A stretch of 64,000 nt of DNA from Ceratothoa steindachneri (taxonomy: Eukaryota > Arthropoda > Malacostraca > Isopoda > Cymothoidae), in contig OZ018321.1 in the NCBI GenBank assembly GCA_963969495.1, positions 187,703,485 through 187,767,484 of the forward strand, read 5' to 3'. The stretch's first letter is position 1; each line of letters opens with the position of its first letter. Below the pieces are notes generated by a model. That model saw nothing but the letters and a program-made list of their open reading frames with translations, did not search any database and had not been told where the DNA came from. The translations under genes were made by a program, and so were the position numbers. This document shows positions 26,701 through 41,209 of the stretch, piece after piece.

Positions 26701-29700
26701 TCTGCGCCGTCCCCTCTTTATCACAGCCTGACTCATCCCCCTCTTTCCTGGTCCTATGCGCCGTCCTCTCTTTATCGCAGCCTGACTCATCCCCCTCTTT
26801 CCTGGTCCTCTGCGCCGTCCGCTCTTTATCACAACCTGACTCATCACCTTCTTTCATGGTCCTCTGCGCCGTCCTCTCTCTAACTCAGCCTGACTCATCC
26901 CCCTCTTCCCTGGTCCTCTGCGCCGTTCTCTCTTTATCACAGCCTGACTCATCCCCCTCTTACCTGGTCTTCTGCACCGTCCTCTCTTTATCACAACTTG
27001 ACTCATCTCCCTCTTTCCTGGTCCTCTGCGCCGTCCTCTCTTTATCACAGCCTGCCTCATCCCCCTATTTCCTGGTCATCTGCGCCATCCTCTCTTTATC
27101 ACAACCTGATTTATCCCCCTCTTAGCTGGTCCTCTGCGCCGTCCTCTCTTTATCTTAACCTGACTCATCCCCCTCTTCCCTGGTCCTCTGCGCCGTTCTC
27201 TCTTTATCAAAGCCTGACTCATCCCCCTCTTTCCTGGGCCTCTGCGCCGTCCTCTCTTTTTCGCAGCCTGACTCAACCCCTTCTTTCCTGGTCCTCTGCG
27301 CCGTCTTCTCTTTATCATAGCCTTACTCATCCCCCGCTTTCCTGGTCCTATGCACCGTCCTCTCTTTATCGCAGCCTGACTCATCCCCCTCTTTCCTGGT
27401 CCTCCGCGCCGTCCTCTCTTTACTATAGCCTGACTCATCCCCCTCTTTATTGGTATTCTGCGCCGTCCTCTCTTTATCACGGCCTGACTCATCCCCCTCT
27501 ATCCTGGTCCTCTGCGCCGTCCTCTCTTTATCATAGCCTGACTCATCCCCCGCTTTCCTGGTCCTATGCGCCGTCCTCTCTTTATCGCAGCCTGACTCAT
27601 CCCCTTCTTTCCTGGTCCTCAGCGCCGTCCTCTCTTTATCATGGCCTGACTCCTCCCCCTCTTTACTGGTCTTCTGCGCCGTCCACTCTTTATCACAGCC
27701 TGACTCATCCCCCTCTTTCCTGGTCCTCTGCGCCGTCCCCTCTTTATCACAGCCTGACTCATCCCCCTCTTTCCTGGTCCTATGCGCCGTCCTTTCTTTA
27801 TTGCAGCCTGACTCATCCTCCTCTTTCCTGGTCCTCTGCGCCGTCCCCTCTTTATCACAGCCTGACTCATCCCCCTCTTTCCTGGTCCTATGCGCCGTCC
27901 TCTATTTATCGCAGCCTGACTCATTCTCCTGTTTCCTGGTCCTCTGCGCCTTCCCCTCTTTATCGAAGCCTGACTTATCCCCCTCTTTCCTGGTCCTCTG
28001 CGCCGTCCTCTCTTTATCATAGCCTGACTCATCCCCAGCTTTCCTGGTCCTATGCGCCGTCCTCTCTTTATCGCAGCCTGACTCATCCCCTTCTTTCCTG
28101 GTCCTCTGCGCCGTCCTCTCTTTATCATAGCCTGACTCATCCCCCTCTTTACTGGTCTTCTGCGCCGTCCTCTCTTTATCACAGCCTGACTCATCCCCCT
28201 CTTTGCTGGTCCTCTGCGCCGTCCCCTCTTTATCACAGCCTGACTCATCCCCCTCTTTCCTGGTCCTATGCGCCGTCCTTTCTTTATCGCAGCCTGACTC
28301 ATCCTCCTCTTTCCTCGTCCTCTGCGCCGTCCCCTCTTTATCACAGCCTGACTCATCCCCCTCTTTCCTGGTCCTATGCGCCGTCCTCTCTTTATCGCAG
28401 CCTGACTCATCCTCCTCTTTCCTAGTCCTCTGCGCCGTCCTCTCTTTATCACAGCCTGACTCATCCCCCTCTTTCCTGGTCCTCTGCGCCGTCCCCTCTT
28501 TATCACAGCCTGACTCATCCCCCTCTTTCCTGGTCCTATGCGCCGTCCTTTCTTTATCGCAGCCTGACTCATCCTCCTCTTTCCTGGTCCTCTGCGCCGT
28601 CCACTCTTTATCACGGCCTGACTCATCCCCCTCTTTCCTGGTCCTCTGAGCCGTCCTCTCTTTATCATAGCCTGGCTCATCCTCCTCTTTTCTGGTCCTC
28701 TGCGCCATCCTCTGTTTATCGCAACCTGACTCATCCCCCTCCTCCCTGGTCCTCTGCGACGTCCTTTCTTTATCATAACTTGACTCATTGCCCTCTTTCC
28801 TGGTCCTCTGCGCCATCCTCTCTTTATCACAGCCTGACTCATCCCCCTCTTTCCTTATCCTCTGCGCCGTCCTCTCTTTATCACAGACTGACTCATCTCC
28901 CTCTTTCCTGGTCCTCTGCGCGGTCCTCTCTTTATCATAGCCTGACTCATCCCCCGCTTTCCTGGTCCTCTGCGACGTCCTCTGTTTATCACAACCTGAC
29001 TCATCCCCCTCTTTCCTGGTCCTCTGCGCCGTTCTCTCTTTATCACAGCCTGACTCATCCCCCTCTTCCCTGGTCCTCTGCTCTGTCTCCTCTTTATCAC
29101 AGCCTGACTCATCCCCCTCTTTCCTGGTCCTATGCGCCGTCCTCTCTTTATCGCAGCTTGACTTATCCCCCTCTTTCCTGGTCCTCTGCGCCGTCCTCTC
29201 TTTATCATAGCCTGACCCATCCCCCTCTTTACTGGTCTTCTGCGCCGTCCTCTCTTTATCACAACCTGACTTATCCCCCTCTTTTCTAGTCATCTGCGCC
29301 GTCCTCTGTTTTATCACAACCTGACTCATCCGCCTCTTTCCTGGTCCTCTGCGCCGTCCCCTCTTTATCACAGCCTGACTCATCCCCCTCTTTCCTGGTC
29401 CTATGCGCCGTCCTCTCTTTATCGCAGCCTGACTCACCCCCTCTTCTCTGGTCCTCTGCGCCGTCCCCTCTTTATCACAGCCTGACTCATCCCCCTCTTC
29501 CCTGGTCCTCTGCTCTGTCCCCTCTTTATCACAGCCTGACTCATCCCCCTCTTTCTTGGTCCTATGCGCCGTTCTCTCTTTATCACAGCCTGACTCATCC
29601 CCCTCTTACCTGGTCTTCTGCACCGTCCTCTCTTTATCACAACCTGACTCATCTCCCTCTTTCCTGGTCCTCTGTGCCGTCCTCTCTTTATCACAGCCTG

Positions 29701-32700
29701 ACTCATCCCCCTATTTCCTGGTCATCTGCGCCATCCTCTCTTTATCACACCATGATTCAGCCCCCTCTTTCCTGGTCCTCCGCGCCGTCCTCTCTTTATC
29801 ACAACCTTATTTATCCCCGTCTCTTGGCTGGTCCTCTCTTTATCTTAACCCGACTCATCCCCCTCTTCCCTGGTCCTCTGCGCCGTTCTCTCTTTATCAA
29901 AGCCTGACTCATCCCCCTCTTTCCTTATCCTCTGCGCCGTCCTCTCTTTATCACAGCCTGACTCATCTCCCTATTTCCTGGTCCTCTGCGCGGTCCTCTC
30001 TTTATCATAGCCTGACTCATCCCCCGCTTTCCTGGTCCTATGCGCCGTCCTCTCTTTATCGCAGCCTGACTCATATTCCTCTTTCCTGGTCCTCTGCGCC
30101 GTCCTCTCTTTATCATAGCCTGACTCATCCCCCTCTTTACTAGTATTCTGCGTCGTCCTCTCTTTATCACAGCCTGATTCATCCCCCTCTTCCCTGGTCC
30201 TCTGCTCTGTCCCCTCTTTATCACAGCCTGACTCATCCTCCTCTTTCCTGGTCCTCTGCGCCGTCCTCTCTTTATCACAGCCTGCCTCATCCCCCTATTT
30301 CCTGGTCATCTGCGCCATCCTCTCTTTATCACACCATGACTCATCCCCCTCTTTCCTGGTCCTCTGCGCCGTCCTCTCTTTATCACAACCTGATTTATCC
30401 CCCTCTTAGCTGGTCCTCTGCGCCGTCCTCTCTTTATCTTAACCTGACTCATCCCCCTCTTCCCTGGTCCTCTGAGCCGTTCTCTCTTTATCAAAGCCTG
30501 ACTCATCCCCCTCTTTCCTGGTCCTCTGCGCCGTCCTCTCTTTTTCGCAGCCTGACTCAACCCCTTCTTTCCTGGTCCTCTGCGCCGTCTTCTCTTTATC
30601 ATAGCCTGACTCATCCCCCGCTTTCCTGGTCCTATGCGCCGTCCTCTCTTTATCGCAGCCTGACTCATCCCCCTCTTTACTGGTCCTCTGCGCCGTCCTC
30701 TTTTTATCATAGCCTGACTCATCCCCCTCTTTACTGGTATTCTGCGCCGTCCTCTCTTTATCACAGCCTGATTCATCTCCCTCTTCCCTGGTCCTCTGCT
30801 CTGTCCCCTCTTTATCACAGCCTGACTCATCCCCCTCTTTCCTGGTCCTATGCGCCGTCCTCTCTTTATCGCAGCTTGACTTATCCCCCTCTTTCCTGGT
30901 CCTCTGCGCCGTCCTCTCTTTATCATAGCCTGACTCATCCCCCTCTTTACTGGTCTTCTGCGCCGTCCTCTCTTTATCACAACCTGACTTATCCCCCTCT
31001 TTTCTATTCATCTGCGCCGTCCTCTGTTTTATCACAACCTGACTCATCCGCCTCTTTCCTGGTCCTCTGCGCCGTCCCCTCTTTATCACAGCCTGACTCA
31101 TCCCCCTCTTTCCTGGTCCTATGCGCCGTCCTCTCTTTATCGCAGCCTGACTCACCCCCCTCTTCTCTGGTCCTCTGCGCCGTCCCCTCTTTATCACAGC
31201 CTGACTCATCCCCCTCTTCTCTGGTCCTCTGCTCTGTCCCCTCTTTATCACAACCTGACTCATCCCCCTCTTTCTTGGTCCTATGCGCCGTTCTCTCTTT
31301 ATCACAGCCTGACTCATCCCCCTCTTACCTGGTCTTCTGCACCGTCCTCTCTTTATCACAACCTGACTCATCTCCCTCTTTCCTGGTCCTCTGCGCCGTC
31401 CTCTCTTTATCACAGCCTGCCTCATCCCCCTATTTCCTGGTCATCTGCGCCATCCTCTCTTTATCACACCATGACTCAGCCCCCTCTTTCCTGGTCCTCT
31501 GCGCCGTCCTCTCTTTATCACAACCTGATTTATCCCCGTCTCTTGGCTGGTCCTCTCTTTATCTTAACCTGACTCATCCCCCTCTTCCCTGGTCCTCTGC
31601 GCCGTTCTATCTTTATCAAAGCCTGACTCATCATCCTCTTTCCTTATCCTCTGCGCCGTCCTCTATTTATCACAGCCTGACTCATCTCCCTATTTCCTGG
31701 TCCTCTGCGCGGTCCTCTCTTTATCATAGCCTGACTCATCCCCCGCTTTCCTGGTCCTATGCGCCGTCCTCTCTTTATCGCAGCCTGACTCATCCCCCTC
31801 TTTCCTGGTCCTCTGCGCCGTCCTCTCTTTATCATAGCCTGACTCATCCCCCTCTTTACTGGTATTCTGCGCCGTCCTCTCTTTATCACAGCCTGACTCA
31901 TCCCCTCTTTCCTGGTCCTCTGCGCCGTCCCCTCTTTATCACAGCCTGACTCATCCCCCTCTTTCCTGGTCCTATGCGCCGTCCTCTCTTTATCGCAGCC
32001 TGACTTATCCTCCTCTTTCCTGGTCCTCTGCGCCGTCCTCTCTTTATCACAGCCTGACTCATCTCCCTCTTTCCTGGTCGTCTCTTTATCAAGGCCTGAC
32101 TCATCCCCCTCTTTCCTGGTCCTCTGAGCCGTCCTCTCTTTATCATAGCCTGGCTCATCCTCCTCTTTCCTGGTCCTCTGCGCCGTCCTCTGTTTATCGC
32201 AACCTGACTCATCATCCTCCTCCCTGGTCCTCTGCGACGTCCTTTCTTTATAATAACTTTACTCATTGGCCTCTTCCCTGGTCCTCTGCACCGTCCTCTC
32301 TTTATCACAGCCTGACTCATTCCCCTCTTTCCTTATCCTCTGCGCCGTCCTCTCTTTATCACAGCCTGAATCATCTCATTCTTTCCTGGTCCTCTGCGCG
32401 GTACTCTCTTTATCATAGCCTGACTCATCCCCCGCTTTCCTGGTCCTCTGCGACGTCCTCTGTTTATCACAACCTGACTCATCCCCCTCTTTCCTGGTCC
32501 TCTGCGCCGTTCTCTCTTTATCACAGCCTGACTCATCCCCCTCTTCCCTGGGCCTCTGCTCTGTCCCCTCTTTATCACAGCTCCACTCATCCCCCTCTTT
32601 CCTGGTCCTATGCGCCGTCCTCCCTTTATCGCAGCTTGACTTATCCCCTCTTTCCTGGTCCTCTGCGCCGTCCTCTTTTTATCATAGCCTGACTCATCCC

Positions 32701-33733
32701 CCTCTTTACTGGTCTTCTGCGCCGTCCTCTATTTATCACAATCTGACTTATCCCCCTCTTTTCTAGTCATCTGCGCCGTCCTCTGTTTTATCACAACCTG
32801 ACTCATCCGCCTCTTTCCTGGTCCTCTGCGCCGTCCCCTCTTTATCACAGCCTGACTCATCCCCCTCTTTCCTGGTCCTATGCGCCTTCCTCTCTTTATC
32901 GCAGCCTGATTTATCCCCCTCTTAGCTGGTCCTCTGCGCCGTCCTCTCTTTATCTTAACCTGACTCATCCCCCTCTTCCCTGGTCCTCTGCGCCGTTCTC
33001 TCTTTATCAAAGCCTGACTCATCCCCCTCTTTCCTGGTCCTCTGCGCCGTCCTCTCTTTTTCGCAGCCTGACTCAACCCCTTCTTTCCTGGTCCTCTGCG
33101 CCGTCTTCACTTTATCATAGCCTGACTCATCCCCCGCTTTCCTGGTCCTATGCGCCGTCCTCTCTTTATCGCAGCTTGACTTATCCCCCTCTTTCCTGGT
33201 CCTCTGCGCCGTCCTCTCTTTATCACAGCCTGACTCATCTCCCTATTTCCTGGTCCTCTGCGCGGTCCTCTCTTTATCATAGCCTTACTCATCCCCCGCT
33301 TTCCTGGTCCTATGCGCCGTCCTCTCTTTATCGCAGCCTGACTCATCCCCCTCTTTCCTGGTCCTCTGCGCCGTCCTCTCTTTATCATAGCCTGACTCAT
33401 CCCCCTCTTTACTGGTATTCTGCGCCGTCCTCTCTTTATCACAGCCTGATTCATCCCCCTTTTCCCTGGTCCTCTACTCTGTCCCCTCTTTGTCACAGCC
33501 TGACTCATCCTCCTCTTTCCTGGTCCTATGCGCCGTCCTCTCTTTATCGCAGCCTAACTTATCCCCCTCTTTCCTGGTCCTATGCGCCGTCCTCTCTTTA
33601 TCATATCCTGACTCATCCCCCGCTTTCCTGGTCCTATGCGCCGTCCTCTCTTTATCGCAGCAAGACTCATCCCCCTCTTTCCTGGTCCTCTGCGCCGTCC
33701 GCTCTTTATCACAACCTGAATCATCACCTTCTT
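20737..33733. repeat. Higher-order superunit, copy 3 (rearranged)
   Basis: It follows copy 1 at offset 20,736 to about 24.55 kb. It then skips 908 bp, which is 17 monomers if one is the 44-bp type, and follows copy 1 at offset 19,828. Near 29.3 kb four further monomers are missing, and one base is lost near 29,440. From about 29.9 kb the order of variants is reshuffled relative to copy 1, with segments resembling 9.9-10.3 kb, 10.7-11.3 kb, 4.85 kb and 2.3-2.9 kb of copy 1. The right boundary is approximate. Confidence 0.75.
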
Positions 33734-36700
33734 TCATGGTCCTCTGCGCCGTCCTCTCTTTACCTCAGCCTGACTCATCCCCCTCTTCCCTGGTCCTCTG
33801 CGCCGTTCTCTCTTTATCACAGCCTGACTCATCCCCCTCTTACCTGGTCTTCTGCACCGTCCTCTCTTTATCACAACTTGACTCATCTCCCTCTTTCCTG
33901 GTCCTCTGCGCCGTCCTCTCTTTATCACAGCCTGCCTCATCTCCCTATTTCCTGGTCATCTGCGCCATCCTCTCTTTATCACAACCTGATTTATCCCCCT
34001 CTTAGCTGGTCCTCTGCGCCGTCCTCTCTTTATCTTAACCTGACTCATCCCCCTCTTCCCTGGTCCTCTGCGCCGTTCTCTCTTTATCAAAGCCTGACTC
34101 ATCCCCCTCTTTCCTGGTCCTCTGCGCCGTCCTCTCTTTTTCGCAGCCTGACTCAACCCCTTCTTTCCTGGTCCTCTGCGCCGTCTTCACTTTATCATAG
34201 CCTGACTCATCCCCCGCTTTCCTGGTCCTATGCGCCGTCCTCTCTTTATCGCAGCCTGACTCATCCCCCTCTTTCCTGGTCCTCCGCGCCGTCCTCTCTT
34301 TATCATAGCCTGACTCATCCCCCTCTTTATTGGTATTCTGCGCCGTCCTCTCTTTATCACGGCCTGACTCATCCCCCTCTTTCCTGGTCCTCTGCGCCGT
34401 CCTCTCTTTATCATAGCCTGACTCATCCCCCGCTTTCCTGGTCCTATGCGCCGTCCTCTCTTTATCGCAGCCTGACTCATCACCTTCTTTCCTGGTCCTC
34501 TGCGCCGTCCTCTCTTTATCATAGCCTGACTCATCCCCCTCTTTACTGGTCTTCTTCGCCGTCCACTCTTTATCACAGCCTGACTCATCCCCCTCTTTCT
34601 TGGTCCTCTGCGCCGTCCCCTCTTTATCACAGCCTGACTCATCCCCCTCTTTCCTGGTCCTATGCGCCGTCCTTTCTTTATTCCAGCCTGACTCATCCTC
34701 CTCTTTCCTGGTCCTCTGCGCCGTCCCCTCTTTATCACAGCCTGACTCATCCCCCTCTTTCCTGGTCCTATGCGCCGTCCTCTCTTTATCGCAGCCTGAC
34801 TCATCCTCCTCTTTCCTGGTCCTCTGCGCCTTCCCCTCTTTATCGCAGCCTGACTTATCCCCCTCTTTCCTGGTCCTCTGCGCCGTCCTCTCTTTATCAT
34901 AGCCTGACTCATCCCCCGCTTTCCTGGTCCTATGCGCCGTCCTCTCTTTATCGCAGCCTGACTCATCCCCTTCTTTCCTGGTCCTCTGCGCCGTCCTCTC
35001 TTTATCATAGCCTGACTCATCCCCCTCTTTACTGGTCTTCTGCGCCGTCCTCGCTTTATCACAGCCTGACTCATCCCCCTCTTTCCTGGTCCTCTGCGCC
35101 GTCCCCTCTTTATCACAGCCTGACTCATCCCCCTCTTTCCTGGTCCTATGCGCCGTCCTTTCTTTATCGCAGCCTGACTCATCCTCCTCTTTCCTGGTCC
35201 TCTGCGCCGTCCCCTCTTTATCACAGCCTGACTCATCCCCCTCTTTCCTGGTCCTATGCGCCGTCCTCTCTTTATCGCAGCCTGACTCATCCTCCTCTTT
35301 CCTGGTCCTCTGCGCCGTCCTCTCTTTATCACAGCCTGACTCATCCCCCTCTTTCCTGGTCCTCTGCGCCGTCCCCTCTTTATCACAGCCTGACTCATCC
35401 CCCTCTTTCCTGGTCCTATGCGCCGTCCTTTCTTTATCGCAGCCTGACTCATCTTCCTCTTTCCTGGTCCTCTGCGCCGTCCCCTCTTTATCACGGCCTG
35501 ACTCATCCTCCTCTTTCCTGGTCCTCTGAGCCGTCCTCTCTTTATCATAGCCTGGCTCATCCTCCTCTTTTCTGGTCCTCTGCGCCATCCTCTGTTTATC
35601 GCAACCTGACTCATCCACCTCCTCCCTGGTCCTCTGCGACGTCCTTTCTTTATCATAACTTGACTCATTGCCCTCTTTCCTGGTCCTCTGCGCCGTCCTC
35701 TCTTTATCACAGCCTGACTCATCCCCCTCTTTCCTTATCCTCTTCGCCGTCCTCTCTTTATCACAGACTGACTCATCTCCCTCTTTCCTGGTCCTCTGCG
35801 CGGTCCTCTCTTTACCATAGCCTGACTCATCCCCCGCTTTTCTGGTCCTCTGAGACGTCCTCTGTTTATCACAACCTGACTCATCCCCCTCTTTCCTGGT
35901 CCTCTGCGCCGTTCTCTCTTTATCACAGCCTGACTCATCCCCCTCTTCCCTGGTCCTCTGCTCTGTCCCCTCTTTATCACAGCCTGACTCATCCCCCTCT
36001 TTACTGGTCCTCTGCGCCGTCCCCTCTTTATCACAGCCTGACTCATCCCCCTCTTTCCTGGTCCTATGCGCCGTCCTCTCTTTATCGCAGCCTGACTCAT
36101 CCCCCTCTTTCCTGGTCCTCTGCGCCGTCCGCTCTTTATCACAACCTGACTCATCACCTTCTTTCATGGTCCTCTGCGCCGTCCTCTCTCTAACTCAGCC
36201 TGACTCATCCCCCTCTTCCCTGGTCCTCTGCGCCGTTCTCTCTTTATCACAGCCTGACTCATCCCCCTCTTACCTGGTCTTCTGCACCGTCCTCTCTTTA
36301 TCACAACTTGACTCATCTCCCTCTTTCCTGGTCCTCTGCGCCGTCCTCTCTTTATCACAGCCTGCCTCATCCCCCTATTTCCTGGTCATCTGCGCCATCC
36401 TCTCTTTATCACAACCTGATTTATCCCCCTCTTAGCTGGTCCTCTGCGCCGTCCTCTCTTTATCTTAACCTGACTCATCCCCCTCTTCCCTGGTCCTCTG
36501 CGCCGTTCTCTCTTTATCAAAGCCTGACTCATCCCCCTCTTTCCTGGTCCTCTGCGCCGTCCTCTCTTTTTCGCAGCCTGACTCAACCCCTTCTTTCCTG
36601 GTCCTCTGCGCCGTCTTCTCTTTATCATAGCCTTACTCATCCCCCGCTTTCCTGGTCCTATGCACCGTCCTCTCTTTATCGCAGCCTGACTCATCCCCCT

Positions 36701-39700
36701 CTTTCCTGGTCCTCCGCGCCGTCCTCTCTTTACTATAGCCTGACTCATCCCCCTCTTTATTGGTATTCTGCGCCGTCCTCTCTTTATCACGGCCTGACTC
36801 ATCCCCCTCTTTCCTGGTCCTCTGCGCCGTCCTCTCTTTATCATAGCCTGACTCATCCCCTGCTTTCCTGGTCCTATGCGCCGTCCTCTCTTTATCGCAG
36901 CCTGACTCATCCCCTTCTTTCCTGGTCCTCAGCGCCGTCCTCTCTTTATCATGGCCTGACTCATCCCCCTCTTTACTGGTCTTCTGCGCCGTCCACTCTT
37001 TATCACAGCCTGACTCATCCCCCTCTTTCCTGGTCCTCTGCGCCGTCCCCTCTTTATCACAGCCTGACTAATCCCCCTCTTTCCTGGTCCTATGCGCCGT
37101 CCTTTCTTTATTGCAGCCTGACTCATCCTCCTCTTTCCTGGTCCTCTGCGCCGTCCCCTCTTTATCACAGCCTGACTCATCCCCCTCTTTCCTGGTCCTA
37201 TGCGCCGTCCTCTATTTATCGCAGCCTGACTCATCCTCCTGTTTCCTGGTCCTCTGCGCCTTCCCCTCTTTATCGAAGCCTGACTTATCCCCCTCTTTCC
37301 TGGTCCTCTGCGCCGTCCTCTCTTTATCATAGCCTGACTCATCCCCCGCTTTCCTGGTCCTATGCGCCGTCCTCTCTTTATCGCAGCCTGACTCATCCCC
37401 TTCTTTCCTGGTCCTCTGCGCCGTCCTCTCTTTATCATAGCCTGACTCATCCCCCTCTTTACTGGTCTTCTGCGCCGTCCTCTCTTTATCACAGCCTGAC
37501 TCATCCCCCTCTTTGCTGGTCCTCTGCGCCGTCCCCTCTTTATCACAGCCTGACTCATCCCCCTCTTTCCTGGTCCTATGCGCCGTCCTTTCTTTATCGC
37601 AGCCTGACTCATCCTCCTCTTTCCTCGTCCTCTGCGCCGTCCCCTCTTTATCACAGCCTGACTCATCCCCCTCTTTCCTGGTCCTATGCGCCGTCCTCTC
37701 TTTATCGCAGCCTGACTCATCCTCCTCTTTCCTAGTCCTCTGCGCCGTCCTCTCTTTATCACAGCCTGACTCATCCCCCTCTTTCCTAGTCCTCTGCGCC
37801 GTCCCCTCTTTATCACAGCCTGACTCATCGTCCTCTTTCCTGGTCCTATGCGCCGTCCTTTCTTTATCGCAGCCTGACTCATCCTCCTCTTTCCTGGTCC
37901 TCTGCGCCGTCCACTCTTTATCACGGCCTGACTCATCCCCCTCTTTCCTGGTCCTTTGAGCCGTCCTCTCGTTATCATAGCCTGGCTCATCCTCCTCTTT
38001 TCTGGTCCTCTGCGCCATCCTCTGTTTATCGCAACCTGACTCATCCCCCTCCTCCCTGGTCCTCTGCGACGTCCTTTCTTTATCATAACTTGACTCATTG
38101 CCCTCTTTCCTGGTCCTCTGCGCCATCCTCTCTTTATCACAGCCTGACTCATCCCCCTCTTTCCTTATCCTCTGCGCCGTCCTCTCTTTATCACAGACTG
38201 ACTCATCTCCCTCTTTCCTGGTCCTCTGCGCGGTCCTCTCTTTATCATAGCCTGACTCATCCCCCGCTTTCCTGGTCCTCTGCGACGTCCTCTGTTTATC
38301 ACAACCTGACTCATCCCCCTCTTTCCTGGTCCTCTGCGCCGTTCTCTCTTTATCACAGCCTGACTCATCCCCCTCTTCCCTGGTCCTCTGCTCTGTCTCC
38401 TCTTTATCACAGCCTGACTCATCCCCCTCTTTCCTGGTCCTATGCGCCGTCCTCTCTTTATCGCAGCTTGACTTATCCCCCTCTTTCCTGGTCCTCTGCG
38501 CCGTCCTCTCTTTATCATAGCCTGACCCATCCCCCTCTTTACTATTCTTCTGCGCCGTCCTCTCTTTATCACAACCTGACTTATCCCCCTCTTTTCTAGT
38601 CATCTGCGCCGTCCTCTGTTTTATCACAACCTGACTCATCCGCCTCTTTCCTGGTCCTCTGCGCCGTCCCCTCTTTATCACAGCCTGACTCATCCCCCTC
38701 TTTCCTGGTCCTATGCGCCGTCCTCTCTTTATCGCAGCCTGACTCACCCCCCTCTTCTCTGGTCCTCTGCGCCGTCCCCTCTTTATCACAGCCTGACTCA
38801 TCCCCCTCTTCCCTGGTCCTCTGCTCTGTCCCCTCTTTATCACAGCCTGACTCATCCCCCTCTTTCTTGGTCCTATGCGCCGTTCTCTCTTTATCACAGC
38901 CTGACTCATCCCCCTCTTACCTGGTCTTCTGCACCGTCCTCTCTTTATCACAACCTGACTCATCTCCCTCTTTCCTGGTCCTCTGTGCCGTCCTCTCTTT
39001 ATCACAGCCTGACTCATCCCCCTATTTCCTGGTCATCTGCGCCATCCTCTCTTTATCACACCATGATTCAGCCCCCTCTTTCCTGGTCCTCCGCGCCGTC
39101 CTCTCTTTATCACAACCTTATTTATCCCCGTCTCTTGGCTGGTCCTCTCTTTATCTTAACCCGACTCATCCCCCTCTTCCCTGGTCCTCTGCGCCGTTCT
39201 CTCTTTATCAAAGCCTGACTCATCCCCCTCTTTCCTTATCCTCTGCGCCGTCCTCTCTTTATCACAGCCTGACTCATCTCCCTATTTCCTGGTCCTCTGC
39301 GCGGTCCTCTCTTTATCATATCCTGACTCATCCCCCGCTTTCCTGGTCCTATGCGCCGTCCTCTCTTTATCGCAGCCTGACTCATATTCCTCTTTCCTGG
39401 TCCTCTGCGCCGTCCTCTCTTTATCATAGCCTGACTCATCCCCCTCTTTACTAGTATTCTGCGTCGTCCTCTCTTTATCACAGCCTGATTCATCCCCCTC
39501 TTCCCTGGTCCTCTGCTCTGTCCCCTCTTTATCACAGCCTGACTCATCCTCCTCTTTCCTGGTCCTCTGCGCCGTCCTCTCTTTATCACAGCCTGCCTCA
39601 TCCCCCTATTTCCTGGTCATCTGCGCCATCCTCTCTTTATCACACCATGACTCATCCCCCTCTTTCCTGGTCCTCTGCGCCGTCCTCTCTTTATCACAAC

Positions 39701-41209
39701 CTGATTTATCCCCCTCTTAGCTGGTCCTCTGCGCCGTCCTCTCTTTACCTTAACCTGACTCATCCCCCTCTTCCCTGGTCCTCTGAGCCGTTCTCTCTTT
39801 ATCAAAGCCTGACTCATCCCCCTCTTTCCTGGTCCTCTGCGCCGTCCTCTCTTTTTCGCAGCCTGACTCAACCCCTTCTTTCCTGGTCCTCTGCGCCGTC
39901 TTCTCTTTATCATAGCCTGACTCATCCCCCGCTTTCCTGGTCCTATGCGCCGTCCTCTCTTTATCGCAGCCTGACTCATCCCCCTCTTTCCTGGTCCTCT
40001 GCGCCGTCCTCTTTTTATCATAGCCTGACTCATCCCCCTCTTTACTGGTATTCTGCGCCGTCCTCTCTTTATCACAGCCTGATTCATCCCCCTCTTCCCT
40101 GGTCCTCTGCTCTGTCCCCTCTTTATCACAGCCTGACTCATCCCCCTCTTTCCTGGTCCTATGCGCCGTCCTCTCTTTATCGCAGCTTGACTTATCCCCC
40201 TCTTTCCTGGTCCTCTGCGCCGTCCTCTCTTTATCATAGCCTGACTCATCCCCCTCTTTACTGGTCTTCTGCGCCGTCCTCTCTTTATCACAACCTGACT
40301 TATCCCCCTCTTTTCTATTCATCTGCGCCGTCCTCTGTTTTATCACAACCTGACTCATCCGCCTCTTTCCTGGTCCTCTGCGCCGTCCCCTCTTTATCAC
40401 AGCCTGACTCATCCCCCTCTTTCCTGGTCCTATGCGCCGTCCTCTCTTTATCGCAGCCTGACTCACCCCCCTCTTCTCTGGTCCTCTGCGCCGTCCCCTC
40501 TTTATCACAGCCTGACTCATCCCCCTCTTCTCTGGTCCTCTGCTCTGTCCCCTCTTTATCACAACCTGCCTCATCCCCCTCTTTCTTGGTCCTATGCGCC
40601 GTTCTCTCTTTATCACAGCCTGACTCATCCCCCTCTTACCTGGTCTTCTGCACCGTCCTCTCTTTATCACAACCTGACTCATCTCCCTCTTTCCTGGTCC
40701 TCTGCGCCGTCCTCTCTTTATCACAGCCTGCCTCATATCCCTATTTCCTGGTCATCTGCGCCATCCTCTCTTTATCACACCATGACTCAGCCCCCTCTTT
40801 CCTGGTCCTCTGCGCCGTCCTCTCTTTATCACAACCTGATTTATCCCCGTCTCTTGGCTGGTCCTCTCTTTATCTTAACCTGACTCATCCCCCTCTTCCC
40901 TGGTCCTCTGCGCCGTTCTCTCTTTATCAAAGCCTGACTCATCATCCTCTTTCCTTATCCTCTGCGCCGTCCTCTATTTATCACAGCCTGACTCATCTCC
41001 CTATTTCCTGGTCCTCTGCGCGGTCCTCTCTTTATCATAGCCTGACTCATCCCCCGCTTTCCTGGTCCTATGCGCCGTCCTCTCTTTATCGCAGCCTGAC
41101 TCATCCCCCTCTTTCCTGGTCCTCTGCGCCGTCCTCTCTTTATCATAGCCTGACTCATCCCCCTCTTTACTGGTATTCTGCGCCGTCCTCTCTTTATCAC
41201 AGCCTGACT
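33734..41209. repeat. Higher-order superunit, copy 4
   Basis: It repeats the 24.6-31.9 kb part of copy 3 at offsets of 9,310 and then 9,311 bp (24,725 to 34,035; 26,998 to 36,308; 29,556 to 38,867; 30,336 to 39,647). It shares with copy 3 the loss of four monomers relative to copy 1. That shared loss groups copies 3 and 4 as the later duplication. The end near 41.2 kb is approximate; beyond it the variant order departs from copy 3. Confidence 0.78.
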
